From: Fragum whitleyi
Lineage: Eukaryota > Mollusca > Bivalvia > Cardiida > Cardiidae
Length of the DNA: 64,000 nt
NCBI GenBank assembly: GCA_948146395.1
Contig: OX411552.1
Span: 11,365,686-11,429,685 of the forward strand
Reading direction: 5' to 3'
Part shown: positions 30,607 to 41,157 of the stretch, one piece after another
Layout of the letters: each line of letters starts with the position of its first letter
Numbering within the stretch: the stretch's first letter is position 1
Notes under the pieces: model-generated
Database searches by the model: none
Told to the model about the DNA's origin: nothing
Seen by the model: the letters and a program-made list of their open reading frames with translations, nothing else
Translations under genes and position numbers: made by a program

Positions 30607-33600
30607 ATGTTAAAAAAACATCACAGTGCATTGCTGCATTTTCATGTTACTATGAACTCGTATCACGATAAAACTTTTACGCGTCGTATTTGTAGGTATA
30701 ATTACGAGTATAAAAAACAAAAGGTTTACATGAGCTTTCCACTACTACCATTTATGATTATAATTAAGTTACTCGTAGTGTGGATTGTACTTTTGATCAA
30801 TCTGTCAGGGGATGTACACCCGAATCCTGGCCCCTCCTTTCGTGAAGGACTATCCTCGACCTGTTCATCTGATATTTATAATTTTCTTAATTACCCAAAT
30901 CATCTTTCAACGGTTCACTATAATGTTCAAAGCATTAGAAATAAGGTTGACATTTTGCATACAGAATTTTCCCAGTTCGATGTAATTTCATTCTCCGAAA
31001 CATGGCTAAATAAAGATTTCCCGCTGACAAACCTCCACTTTTCCTCCTTCCATTGCCCAGAACGGAAAGATCGCGACATTGATTCTTATGGTGGAGTTAT
31101 CGTCTATGTAAAAAGTAGCCTATCATATGTAAGAAGGCGTGACCTTGAAATAGATGGCTTAGAATGTATATGGTTACATATTAAGTTGGTCAATAATAAG
31201 AATTTACTGTATGGTGTGTTCTATCGACCACCAAATTCACCTACGGCATGTTATACTTTAATTGAAAATTCTTTCAGCCTTGCAGCTGACACTAATATTC
31301 AGGATATCATAATAACAGGCGATTTTAATTGGAATCAAAGGAATCCAACTTATCTTAATAAAATTAACTCCCTTTGTACACAGTTCAATCTTTTTCAGTG
31401 CATTAGTGAACCGACCCACTTTACAGAAAACTCTTCATCGATAATTGACCTCCTGCTTGTATCTAATAAGTCATCTATTCTTGCAACAGGCGTCGGTGAA
31501 CCTTGTCTTGAAAATAACGTGCGTTATCACTGTCCTATATTTGGTGTTTTTAATTTCCTTAAACCTAAATGTAAATCAATTAAAAGATCTCTTTGGAAGT
31601 ACGATGATGGTGATTTTAATGCATTTAGGGCAGCGCTTTCCAATTTTGACTGGAATAGCATAAAAAACGATGATATTGATGTCTATTCAAATAACTTTAC
31701 TAAAATTCTTATGGAAAAGGCTGCCATGTTCATACCGAATAAAACTGTAACAGTAAAACCATTTGAGCCGCCTTGGATAACGTCTGAAATTAAGCTAAGA
31801 ATTAGACAAAGAAAAAGAATGTACAGAAAAGCTAGGCAAACTAATAGTGAACATCATTGGAAGAAGTTCAAAGCTTTTAGAAATGAAATTATCGATCTAA
31901 TTCGCCTGAGGAAAAAAGAACATTTTGAAGAACTTGCATTGAAACTCAACTCCCGTATGTTAACTTCTCGCGATTGGTGGAAGACTATTAAACAATTTAT
32001 GCAGCCGTCGAAGGCAAACAATTCTGAAATACCACCTCTGCTTGACGAAATTAATGATACTCTGATATCAGACGAAACAGATAAAGCAAATTTATTAAAT
32101 AATTTCTTTGCGAGCCAGTCATGTATTGACGATAACTGTCATACAGCACCATGTGTACAACACAAGACAAACGAGACCGGACTAGATATTCCTGAAGTAA
32201 TACCGGACGAAGTTTTCAAAATTTTGAAAGAGTTAGACGTAGGAAAAGCATCTGGTCCGGACGGAATAAATAATAGAATACTATTAGAAGGGGCGCTTCC
32301 TCTTGCTAAACCTCTCTGTGATATTTTCAATAATTCTTTAAGATTAGGAAAATTGCCTTCGTCATGGAAATTCTCAAATGTTTGTCCAATTTTTAAAAGT
32401 GGAGATCCGTCTATCCCCTCAAACTATAGACCAGTCTCCCTTCTGAACACTATTGAGAAAGTTTTTGAAAAAATAGTCTATAACCATGTTTTCTCTTATC
32501 TTTTACAAAACGATTTCTTCACGCCCTTTCAATCAGGTTTCTTACCGGGAGATTCTACTGTGAACCAAACCGTTTCTATTTATAACAGCATTTGTCAAGC
32601 TTTAGACAAAGGTCATGAGTTCCGCATGATATTTTTTGACATTAGCAAAGCCTTCGACAAAGTTTGGCACAGAGGCTTGTTATTTAAATTAAACCGCGCA
32701 GGAGTAAATGGCAAACTTTTTGATTGGTTTAAGGACTACTTATCAGAACGATATCAAAGGGTTGTTTTAAACGGAAGCGTATCTGACAAATGCATTTTAA
32801 AGGCTGGAGTGCCGCAAGGATCGATACTAGGTCCGTTGTTATTTTTAATATATATAAACGACATCGTTGACAACTTAGATACAAATGTAAAATTATTCGC
32901 AGATGATACTAGTTTATCATTAGAAATTGAAAACCCTTATACCTGCGGGGCAAAATTACAATCTGATATTGACAAAATAAATGATTGGGCGAAAACGTGG
33001 ATAGTTAAATTCAACCCTCTTAAATCAGAATCACTAATAATAAGTCGAAAAAATAACAAACCAGCTCATCCCGACTTATACATGGATAATACGAAAATAC
33101 CAATAGTACAAAACCACAAACATCTTGGAATTTTTATTGCTAATGATGGTTCCTGGGACTGCCATATAAAACATACAGTTGAAAAGGCCTGGAAAAGATT
33201 GAACACTATGCGAACCCTCAAAATGTGTTTGGATAGAAAAACCCTACAGACAATTTATTTTTCATTTATACGTCCATTAATGGAATACGCTGATGTAGTA
33301 TGGTACAACTGTCCAAACCACCTTAAAGACCAACTTGATAAAATACAAAGAGAAGCATCCAGGATCGTATCAGGTTGCACTAAATTAGTTTCAATAGATG
33401 ATCTGGATACAGAGATAGGTTGGGAATCTCTTCATGAAAGGAGGCGGAAACATAGGCTTATCTTATATTTTAAAATGGTCAAAGGATTAAGTCCTAGATA
33501 CCTGTGTCAATTGGTCCCTCAACTTGTTGAATCCTCTTCCTCGTATAATCTTCGCGGATCGAACAATTATAGAATCCCTTCGTGCAGAACAGAGCTTTTT

Positions 33601-34053
33601 AAAAGATCGTTTCTACCATCTACCACTGACGAATGGAACAACTTACCAATAGAAATAAGGAACCAAGATTCACTTTCACTCTTCAAAAACTTTTTAAATA
33701 GGAATAAACCTAACCCCAAAGGGCTGTACTTTATTGGAGAAAGGAAGCTTCAGGTCATCCACACAAGAATTCGAAATAAATGTAGTTCTCTTAACCACCA
33801 CTTATTCAATAAAAACATTGTTGATTCCCCTCTGTGTAATTGTGGAGAAACCGAAACAAGTGAACATTTCTTCTTTAAATGTAATAATTATACCGCGATT
33901 AGGAACACTCTTTTTCACAATCTTTCTAATATAACTGAAATTAACATAGATACTCTTCTATTTGGCAAGGAAGATCTAAACTATCATGACAACGAAAAGG
34001 TCTTTTTGGAAGCCCAACGATATATAAAAGATAGCAAACGATTTCAAGTTTAA
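30607..34053 (+). CDS. LINE endonuclease/reverse transcriptase polyprotein with N-terminal 2A-like motif
   Basis: 1148 residues without stops or frameshifts. Residues 43-67 are strongly hydrophobic (membrane- or signal-like) and lead into GDVHPNPGP at 68-76, a 2A-like ribosome-skipping motif. The APE endonuclease spans about 103-320: N106, E131 (SETWL), Y206 (FYRPP), D239 and N241 (GDFNW), D281 (SIIDL) and H308. The Asp expected before H308 is Tyr (RYHCP). The reverse transcriptase spans about 550-830: NYRPVS 606-611, motif A D678 (FFDISKAFD), GVPQGS 734-739 and catalytic FADD 764-767. The C-terminus has C1077-x-C1079-x7-H1087-x4-C1092, as in many LINEs. It nicks target DNA and copies its RNA into the site. 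ATG 30607 is the first in-frame start; M42 could be an alternative. Confidence 0.92.
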   Translation: MLKKHHSALLHFHVTMNSYHDKTFTRRICRYNYEYKKQKVYMSFPLLPFMIIIKLLVVWIVLLINLSGDVHPNPGPSFREGLSSTCSSDIYNFLNYPNHLSTVHYNVQSIRNKVDILHTEFSQFDVISFSETWLNKDFPLTNLHFSSFHCPERKDRDIDSYGGVIVYVKSSLSYVRRRDLEIDGLECIWLHIKLVNNKNLLYGVFYRPPNSPTACYTLIENSFSLAADTNIQDIIITGDFNWNQRNPTYLNKINSLCTQFNLFQCISEPTHFTENSSSIIDLLLVSNKSSILATGVGEPCLENNVRYHCPIFGVFNFLKPKCKSIKRSLWKYDDGDFNAFRAALSNFDWNSIKNDDIDVYSNNFTKILMEKAAMFIPNKTVTVKPFEPPWITSEIKLRIRQRKRMYRKARQTNSEHHWKKFKAFRNEIIDLIRLRKKEHFEELALKLNSRMLTSRDWWKTIKQFMQPSKANNSEIPPLLDEINDTLISDETDKANLLNNFFASQSCIDDNCHTAPCVQHKTNETGLDIPEVIPDEVFKILKELDVGKASGPDGINNRILLEGALPLAKPLCDIFNNSLRLGKLPSSWKFSNVCPIFKSGDPSIPSNYRPVSLLNTIEKVFEKIVYNHVFSYLLQNDFFTPFQSGFLPGDSTVNQTVSIYNSICQALDKGHEFRMIFFDISKAFDKVWHRGLLFKLNRAGVNGKLFDWFKDYLSERYQRVVLNGSVSDKCILKAGVPQGSILGPLLFLIYINDIVDNLDTNVKLFADDTSLSLEIENPYTCGAKLQSDIDKINDWAKTWIVKFNPLKSESLIISRKNNKPAHPDLYMDNTKIPIVQNHKHLGIFIANDGSWDCHIKHTVEKAWKRLNTMRTLKMCLDRKTLQTIYFSFIRPLMEYADVVWYNCPNHLKDQLDKIQREASRIVSGCTKLVSIDDLDTEIGWESLHERRRKHRLILYFKMVKGLSPRYLCQLVPQLVESSSSYNLRGSNNYRIPSCRTELFKRSFLPSTTDEWNNLPIEIRNQDSLSLFKNFLNRNKPNPKGLYFIGERKLQVIHTRIRNKCSSLNHHLFNKNIVDSPLCNCGETETSEHFFFKCNNYTAIRNTLFHNLSNITEINIDTLLFGKEDLNYHDNEKVFLEAQRYIKDSKRFQV
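30808..30834 (+). other. 2A-like (ribosome skipping) motif GDVHPNPGP
   Basis: Codons 68-76 of the LINE ORF. The 2A consensus is D-(V/I)-E-x-N-P-G-P with the break between G and P, here G75|P76. The Glu is replaced by His, so skipping efficiency may be reduced. Such motifs are known at the N-termini of APE-type LINEs of invertebrates. Skipping would separate the short hydrophobic leader from the enzyme. Confidence 0.75.
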
Positions 34054-34397
34054 TTGCTATAGAAACGAGTAAATTTTAGCAATCAAACACTAGCACTGAA
34101 TATTTTATTAGAAAATCATGTTTAAGGCACTCGGTAAACACCCTTATTGTTTGTTTATTGCATCTCTCTTCATTTTAAGCATTTTTAACACCAAAAGGTT
34201 ATTTTTCCAAGATTTTCTCACTGAAGTAATCAAAATCTTTAAATGTCGTACATCTTTTGAATATGTTAAAGGAGAAGAACAATATAAGCTCTGCTTGCGT
34301 TCTCATCCTTTTTGCATAAAATTAATTAGTAATTGTAAACTGTATTGAAAATGTATTAATTTGTGCAAATAAAATATGTTTAAACCAAACGTGGACT

Positions 34398-35507
34398 CTT
34401 CATGTTTCTTGTCAAAACAACTCCTATTTGACATACACATACATGTACGTAGGAGCGTGAAACTGATTGACTCTGCCATTTCTTCTCCTTTGGTCATTAT
34501 TATTTTTATTTATGGTTTTCGGGACATTTCAAATAGGACAGCTGATCGGAGAAGGGAATCATGAAACAATTAAAGTGTCTAAAATCCTATATCTGAATGA
34601 AAATAAAGATAGAAAAAAATCATTTTTTATTAATTGTTTGCGATTTCAACCCGAATAAAAAAATCGATTCTTTTCCCTTGATGATCATTCAAACAACAAA
34701 TCTTTTTTTAGTAACTGTTGGTGTGTCAGATAGTTGACAAAAGAGGCCCGTGGTAGAAAAGTAAAAAAAAAAATGATTGAAAGTCATTTTGTATGTATTC
34801 TTGTTTTGAGAAAAGAAACCGTTAGGCTTTATTTCGTACCAGAAATTAAAAATAAAATGATAATTATAGCGTTGAATGAACAATATCTAAAAACCGAGTA
34901 TACCTATGTCAAGGGATCTTTTCTGTTACAGGATAGCGTTTGTTGTTGTCCAGGGTCGATTATTTTGCAACTATTTATCTTTTTTTCAAATACCAAATAT
35001 CATTGAAAATCATAGATGATCCGTCTGCGCTTAGCGGGTCAAATTAATATAAAATTTTAGAAAACCTTGTTTTGTTTATTATACATCAGACATACTAAAT
35101 AAAGTAGATTAACTACATGTATTTGTAAACTCGTGCATTTTCTTTTAATTCAGTCATCAAAGAAAGGTCAGTGTCCGTCAAAGGCATTATAAAACGCAAC
35201 ATCAAACTTCAATCTGGACAGCTCAATAATTTTTAAATTTAACACTAGTTCCTTGCCTAACCTTACCCAATGTGATGACATTTACGAGAAGAAAGCCACC
35301 ACTTTCGCACGGATATAATTGTTAGACGAGGAGTAATTTTTGACACCTTTCTTTAAAGGGTTCTTTCACACAATTCATCATTCAAAGCGGAGAACATATG
35401 TTTTGGATATAGTTTCAGTCGAGCCTCGTCACATCGTTTATTAACTGCCATATGAAGCTTTATAATGACATGGTTCTGTGGTAAGTTTCGAACAAATCGG
35501 ACCGCAT
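34398..35507. other. No gene seen
   Basis: The open frames of 60-90 codons on both strands near 34303-35006 are AT-driven, with no domain recognised. Confidence 0.3.
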
Positions 35508-35736
35508 TTAACCCTTTCCTGTTTTACAAAATTTTGGACCTGTCCAAATTCAAAGGTTTTGCAGACGAAAATTTAAAGTGGATTTAATTTGAAAAATAAC
35601 CATTCTGTAGGGTAGAAAATATTGTGGAAAAAGAAGAAATTGTTTGTCACAAACAATTTCCTCTTTTTCTACAATATTTTCTCAATTACAAAATCTTAGG
35701 GACGTAAAAACCAGGGATGGGACAGGAAAGGGTTAA
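35508..35736 (+). mobile_element. piggyBac-like MITE family B (B3)
   Basis: A 229-bp unit with TTAA at both ends. CCCTTTCCTGTTTTACAAAA at the left and GGGACAGGAAAGGG at the right. Hairpin AGAAATTGTTTGTCACAAAC/AATTTCCTCT. Best-preserved termini of the family. Confidence 0.85.
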
Positions 35737-36330
35737 ATATGGCTACCGTATCGCCTTCAAACATAATTATACGTTTGTTTCACCGGAAGTTAGAAAAGGT
35801 GAATAAACAGACTGGTTTACAAAGCTAAAGGGGTTCTGTTCTCTTCTTACCCGGTAAAGGTTATTTAGAGCGCAGAAACGAGAAGAAATTGTAAGCCCCT
35901 TTTATCGTCAAGCTTGCAAGTACAGTATTTGGGAAATTCTACAGAGTTAAATACAACGTCGCTTATAAATAAGCGTATGTTACAATGACATTCATGTACA
36001 GTTGACAACAATACACAAAATTATACTATGATAATCATTGGTTATCATTAGAGGAATGATGATAACTGAAGTGATATGTTACATGATGAAAATAACATTA
36101 ACTAAAAGAAAGATTAAACAAAAATTAAGAAAAAGATTATCGATAATAATGATTAGAAAATCTTAGTTCATCTTCATAAACATAAGAACGATTGGAGCAT
36201 ATTGATACATACCTAATGCCATAAGACTCAAATTATTAAATAAAGAGAATTGTACATGTTTCTTTATTTTTCATGTGCCGTTTTTACTTCCAATTCGTTT
36301 GATTCAGTGATACATTTCTGTAAGCCGTTC
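35737..36330. other. No gene seen
   Basis: Anonymous AT-rich sequence. Confidence 0.3.
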
Positions 36331-36573
36331 GGGGCCCGAGGTTATAAAACTTTTCTCATACTCAATTCAAATTTTCTCAAATCACAATTTGAGATTAAAG
36401 CCGTAATTCTGTTTTAATACTCATTTTTATGCATTTACACAAAAGATAATATTAACAAGTTGTTATAAATAACAACTTATTAATATCATCTTTTATTTTC
36501 ATACATTTATTTAAATTTAAGATTTGAGAAATTTCTCAGTTGAGGCCTAGAAAAGCTTTATAACCTCGGGCCC
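36331..36573. mobile_element. MITE family P
   Basis: GGGGCCCGAGGTTATAAAAC at the left and TTTATAACCTCGGGCCC at the right are inverted, with nested inverted words (TTGAGATT, AGATTTGAGAAA; ACAAGTTGTTATAAATAACA). A partial relative starts near 56200 (GACCCAAGGTTATAAAACTT). Confidence 0.6.
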
Positions 36574-36855
36574 AGATATCGCGTTTGGTTCTTTTTAGTG
36601 GATAGTTCAAGGGTGGTTAATGGTAAAAAGGGGCGGACCAGAATAATTATTGCTTTTTGTTACAATAATAATTTGGCTAATCTGTCTCTCCTTCGATTTA
36701 ATGTGGAAGGACAACCCTTGTCAATTAAAGGAAAACGATTCTTACTAACAAACAAAAATATTATTGGATGTAATGAAAATTTTAATTGAAACTTATTTGC
36801 AATCAAGCTACGAAGTAGTTGTTTCATTTGTTTCATTTTAATGTTAAAAAAGATA
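36574..36855. other. No gene seen
   Basis: A 63-codon frame at 36598-36789 has no motif. Confidence 0.3.
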
Positions 36856-37292
36856 CAGTTAAAAACATCGTAAAATTTACACTCATTCCGATCAAAAGCA
36901 TTCTAAATCATTCACTCAGCGCTCCATTCATTCATTCCAAACACTCACTCAAATCGATCAAAAAAGCTCCGAAATCATTAAAAAACATTCAAAAATTGTT
37001 CAAGACTTTCAACAATGAATTCAAATCTATCTATTCATTCTACGGTTTTATTAGCTGGTGTGGATTTTAAAGTGTATGATTGGTCCACGAAACGTAAAAA
37101 CAGAAAAGTATGTATATTTTATTAAAGGGAGGTAATTAATATCGCTAATTTTGTTCATCTTGTACACAATTAGCTATATTGGATTACATCTCTTTAATTT
37201 CACTCAAAACTCGCTCCACACTCTCATTCTAATTCATTCCTCAAATAACTCCAAAAGCGTTCAACTTGTCAATTTCACGATCTTCTTAGCTG
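36856..37292 (+). mobile_element. MITE family A (A8)
   Basis: TA-flanked. Left CAGTTAAAAACATCGTAAAA, right TCAATTTCACGATCTTCTTA. Central AAAGGGAGGTAATTAATATC ... GGATTACATCTCTTTAATTT. 437 bp, plus orientation. Confidence 0.8.
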
Positions 37293-37708
37293 TACCATGC
37301 GTGCGAGTCTTAAAATTAATGAATTAATGTTTGACCAGAAAAGACATAAGGAACAGGTTAAGAGCATATATGTATTACAAATTTAGAATGGTTTCTATCG
37401 TGTTCAATTTAGGGGCTTCTGGTGAAAAACACAGTGAGCAAACGAAAGACATACTTTTGTTCGCTGATATCGGATCATTTAAACAGATACTTTCATAGAT
37501 CACAAGAGATGAAATTAAAGGCTACATAGATCAACAATAAATAGGTGATAATTTACCCGACATTTATCTTGATAGATACGATAAGGTCAAACTCAAGATG
37601 CTAATGTCACCAATACCTTTTGCCTGTGCCTACTGTGGTCGGAAAATTACCCGTGTTGAATTTCTTTCTACTTGTTCTTGGTGAAATGTATCCTTACTGA
37701 CTCTTTTA
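37293..37708. other. No feature seen
   Basis: Anonymous spacer between two family-A elements. Confidence 0.3.
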
Positions 37709-38156
37709 CAGTTAAGAACATCGTGAAATTGACACTTATTCAAATTAAAAATCATTCTAAATCACTCAGTCAGCGCTCCATTCGTTCATCCCAAACAATC
37801 ACTCTAACCAATCCCAAACGATCCAAAATCACTAAGAAAATAAGATCAACAACTACATTCGAAATTTTAAAAAAAAATCGGTATAAAAAATCCACGCTTT
37901 CCATTAATGACATAATTGAATTTTATGAGCGTATAACGCTTTCGAAAGGACATAAAACACTATTTACTGAACTTGTTTTCATATTTTTGAATGGAGGTAA
38001 TTAATATCGATAATTTCGTTCATCTTGAACAAAATTATCGATATTGAATTACCTCCCTTTAATTTCACTCAAATCTCGCTCCACACACTCATTCAATTTC
38101 ATTCCGAAATCATTCCAATATCACTCAGCTTGTCATTTTCACGATGTTATTAACTG
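37709..38156 (+). mobile_element. MITE family A (A9)
   Basis: TA-flanked (37707-37708 and 38157-38158). Left CAGTTAAGAACATCGTGAAA, right TTTTCACGATGTTATTAACT. Near-perfect central stem ATCGATAATTTCGTTC/GAACAAAATTATCGAT at about 38008-38042. Confidence 0.85.
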
Positions 38157-38158
38157 TA

Positions 38159-39181
38159 TCTGACTGTTTGTTACAAAGCTATACAAAAGCTCGCGCTGGC
38201 TCAATATTTTTATGAGCCACTCTTTGGGCCACTTTAGTGCCACTTGAGCCAATTCGATGTTCATAGACCGTATAAAGTTGGAATTCCTTTAAGCTTATTC
38301 CATGTTTACGCCCCATATAACATGTATCTTACAATGTGGTATATTGTCACAGTTAAGCCAATGCAACAAAATATAAATCTAATTGTAAGAAACAAAATTA
38401 ATTCTCCTATTCTGGAACCTTTCGATACTTTTATGTATCTTTCTCTATAATACTTTAATGTTGTTGTATTCTTTTTTCAATTAGGGAAAGGTATGCAATA
38501 TTTTACCTTGATGACTTTGACGTTACTTTATTAGCATTGTGAAATTTACTTTCATCCTGATAAAAACAATTCTGAATTGTTCGCTGCGGCACATATCCTT
38601 TTCCTAAGTCCCGTTGTACCCTATTTCTGTGAGTGACCACATTTCCGTTAATTATCAATAAAAGTTACTTACTTTAATTTCAGTAATGTTTTCACTATAT
38701 TTTGATAAAAGGTCTGGAATAATGAATATCTATGAAAGAAATTATTTTCAAATTACTATAAATCACACGAAATCGGTAAAACTAAAATTCTCTAAAATTC
38801 CTTATTTCAAAGTAGTTGTGTTGTGTTAGGAAACTAAATAAAAAAATAAAGACCCATTGTATCTGTTATTTTCATACCCTAATGAGAAATAATTATGTGA
38901 CTTATGGTATTTTGTTTAGGCGAAACATTACTCCAATACTGTCTAAGGTACTGTTTAGTTTGGAATTCACGGAAATATAAGCACTGTGGACTTTAATTTG
39001 TGTTTCATGAATGATCAAATTACTTTGTTAAAAAAAGGATGATTTTACCTTGAATTTTCAGGCTACTTCAACAATTGCATGATGTTTTGAAAATGACAAG
39101 TTTTGAACAAGGTCTCCCCTTGTTTTTTTTAATTGTGGCAGTTCTAATTAACATTCACGGAAATAGGGTACACTAGGATAT
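38159..39181. other. No gene; family-A left-end fragment at 38528-38585
   Basis: TTAGCATTGTGAAATTTACT with ACAATTCTGAATTGTTCGCT matches only the first ~60 bases of family A (fragment A10). The rest is anonymous. Confidence 0.4.
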
Positions 39182-39360
39182 TTGTCCCCAACTAATAGGT
39201 GGAAAATCGTAAACCTAAGTGAAATAGAAGCCTCATGCTAGGTAAAGATGTAATCGCGGATCTTGTACGAGAAATACCAAGAACAGAACGTTTGTTTCTC
39301 CAGCCGCCTCGATATGAAACATAATTTAAAGCGGCGTTGAATCCGATTTGAACAGACAAA
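39182..39360 (+). mobile_element. 5'-truncated tRNA-derived SINE (S3)
   Basis: It contains GGAAAATCGTAAACCTAAGT, AGAAATACCAAGAACAGAA, CTCCAGCCGCCTCGATATGA and GCGGCGTTGAATCC, the S1 body and tail. The tRNA-like head is absent. Confidence 0.6.
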
Positions 39361-39488
39361 AATGCTTCTTGACATATTCTTGCGATATAAGGATCTTTTT
39401 TATGTTTTGATTGTCCTAGATTCGTGTGTTTACCATCGATATCTCATGTCGTTTTCACGACATTTAACCCTCATACCCTTGTGCTCTA

Positions 39489-39725
39489 CAGTAAACTGTT
39501 AAGAACATCATGAAATAAATAAGGTGAATGATTTGGAATGATTTTGAAATAGATCGAATGAGTGTGTGGAGCGGGTTTTTTCTACCAATTTTTATTTAGA
39601 TTTAGCTGTTGAACTTGTATTTTTAATGATTTTGTAGCGCTCGAATTGAATGATTGGAGCGCTGAGTAAGCGATTTAGAATGGTTTTTATTGAGATGAAT
39701 GTCAATTTCACGATGTTACTAACTG
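39489..39725 (-). mobile_element. MITE family A with internal deletion (A11)
   Basis: Left CTGTTAAGAACATCATGAAA and right TGTCAATTTCACGATGTTAC with AACTG plus TA. Only ~235 bp; the central AATTTTGTTC hairpin and its flanks are missing. Confidence 0.65.
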
Positions 39726-39727
39726 TA

Positions 39728-40686
39728 CCAACTTTCGACATTGAAGCCTTTAAATCCACAGCAAAAGGCTACGAAATGATATTCATGTATATTCAAAATT
39801 TAATTAGGGTCATTGTTTCAGATTACATTTCTTTCTTACCAGAGATTAAAATATGTTTTTCTTTATGCAGATATTCTCATTTAGTTTAAATAACGAAAAA
39901 AGAGAAACTCTCTGAAGTTGAACGGCATTTCAACCGTAGAAGGGACAATAATTCATGATCACACGGCAAAAGTGTTAACGATTTTTTTTTATTAAAAAAG
40001 TCCAGTATTTCAAATTAATATTACTTACATGTACATTGGCCATTCTACTGCACTTGTACCTATGATCCACCCATCAGGTTTCAAATCACCCTTTGAGTGC
40101 CTTCATACAGAGAATCAACCGATCAAATGTCGCCTCCCCACTCTGGAATTGTTGTTGATTAGGCCGGTTAATAAATATTGCAGTCTGTGTATCATTTCGT
40201 TGACTAAAAGGTACGAAAAAGGACATATCTTCTTTATTATTAGATAGCTCTTCCCTTTTTTAAAATGCAATGTAAAGGCAGTCTTTTGTGATCTGTGCGG
40301 AAGTGTATTTGCTTTATCAAATATAGTAAAGAAAAAACAAACGGAAAAACTAGGCAACTTATGTCGAGAGGAACGTACGCGTCTACGAGTTTTTGTCTTT
40401 TATCTCATGATTAGTTCTATTTTGGCTTCAAATCAGACCAGAAATGAAGTCAAGCCTTCCAATGCCTATCTAACGTGGGCGCATTTCCGTTTGAGACTTG
40501 TATACGCGAGGTTTGGTCCTATTAATTTCGGAATACTAGGCTTTTGGTTGTCCTATACAGGCTCTATGTTAATCACATATGAATGTTTTATGGACACTCG
40601 TACAGCCTTCTCCAATAACATTTAGAAAACCATCTAATGATGATAGGGTATATCAACGCTTACTTCCAGCAAGCAGCTTATAGTTA
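39728..40686. other. No gene seen
   Basis: Several 70-80-codon frames on both strands, none with a recognisable domain or paired splice signals. Confidence 0.3.
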
Positions 40687-41042
40687 CAGTAAAACTTGTG
40701 TTAAGCGACCACTTAAGGGACCACCAAAAAGCGGTCGTTTATGGGAATGGTCGCTTGATACAAAATATCATGATAAATGTGACAGTTCATTTTGATACCA
40801 TTTATAGATTGTATAAATTTATTTCTAGTCGTACTGAATCTTATGATGTTCGAACCCATTAGAATCGTCTTATTGAGACGATTCTAATGGGTTCTAACAT
40901 CAAAAGATTCAAAAATAACCAATTTTTCGATAAGAATGTCCTCTTTTTCAGAGATTTTGATTACGGAGAAGGAACTTTCTATGGTGGTCGCTTAATACAA
41001 ATGGTCGCTTAATAGACGTGGTCGCTCGAGCAATATCGACTG
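40687..41042. mobile_element. MITE family C (C2), intact
   Basis: CAGTAAAACTTGTGTTAAGC at the left and GCTCGAGCAATATCGACTG at the right, with TA at 40685-40686 and 41043-41044. The centre is CATTAGAATCGTCTTATTGA/GAGACGATTCTAATGGG. TA plus CAGT suggests Tc1/mariner. The right TA is shared with element A12. Confidence 0.7.
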
Positions 41043-41157
41043 TACATGTAGCAAGATCATGAAACTTACATGGCGAATGCTCTTGGAATGATTACGGAAT
41101 GAAAGTGAAGGAGAACAAGGAGCGGGTTTAAAATGAAGTTATGGAATGGTAATATGG

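Larger units (their letters stand above)
30295..34386 (+). mobile_element. Full-length APE-type non-LTR retrotransposon (CR1/jockey-like LINE)
   Basis: About 4.09 kb, flanked by the direct repeat AAACGTGGACT at 30284-30294 and 34387-34397, which I read as the target-site duplication. The layout is a ~310-bp 5' region, a single ORF at 30607-34053, and a ~330-bp 3' UTR with AATAAA at 34368-34373. The intact ORF and matching duplications suggest a fairly recent insertion into a family-H repeat. A CR1-like clade assignment is tentative and is based on one APE-RT ORF and the N-terminal 2A-like motif. Confidence 0.75.

Noticed and set aside
31445..33934. Other-frame ORFs inside the LINE (31445-31663 +, 32139-32330 -, 33734-33934 +)
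   Set aside because: They are shadows of the 1148-codon APE-RT ORF.
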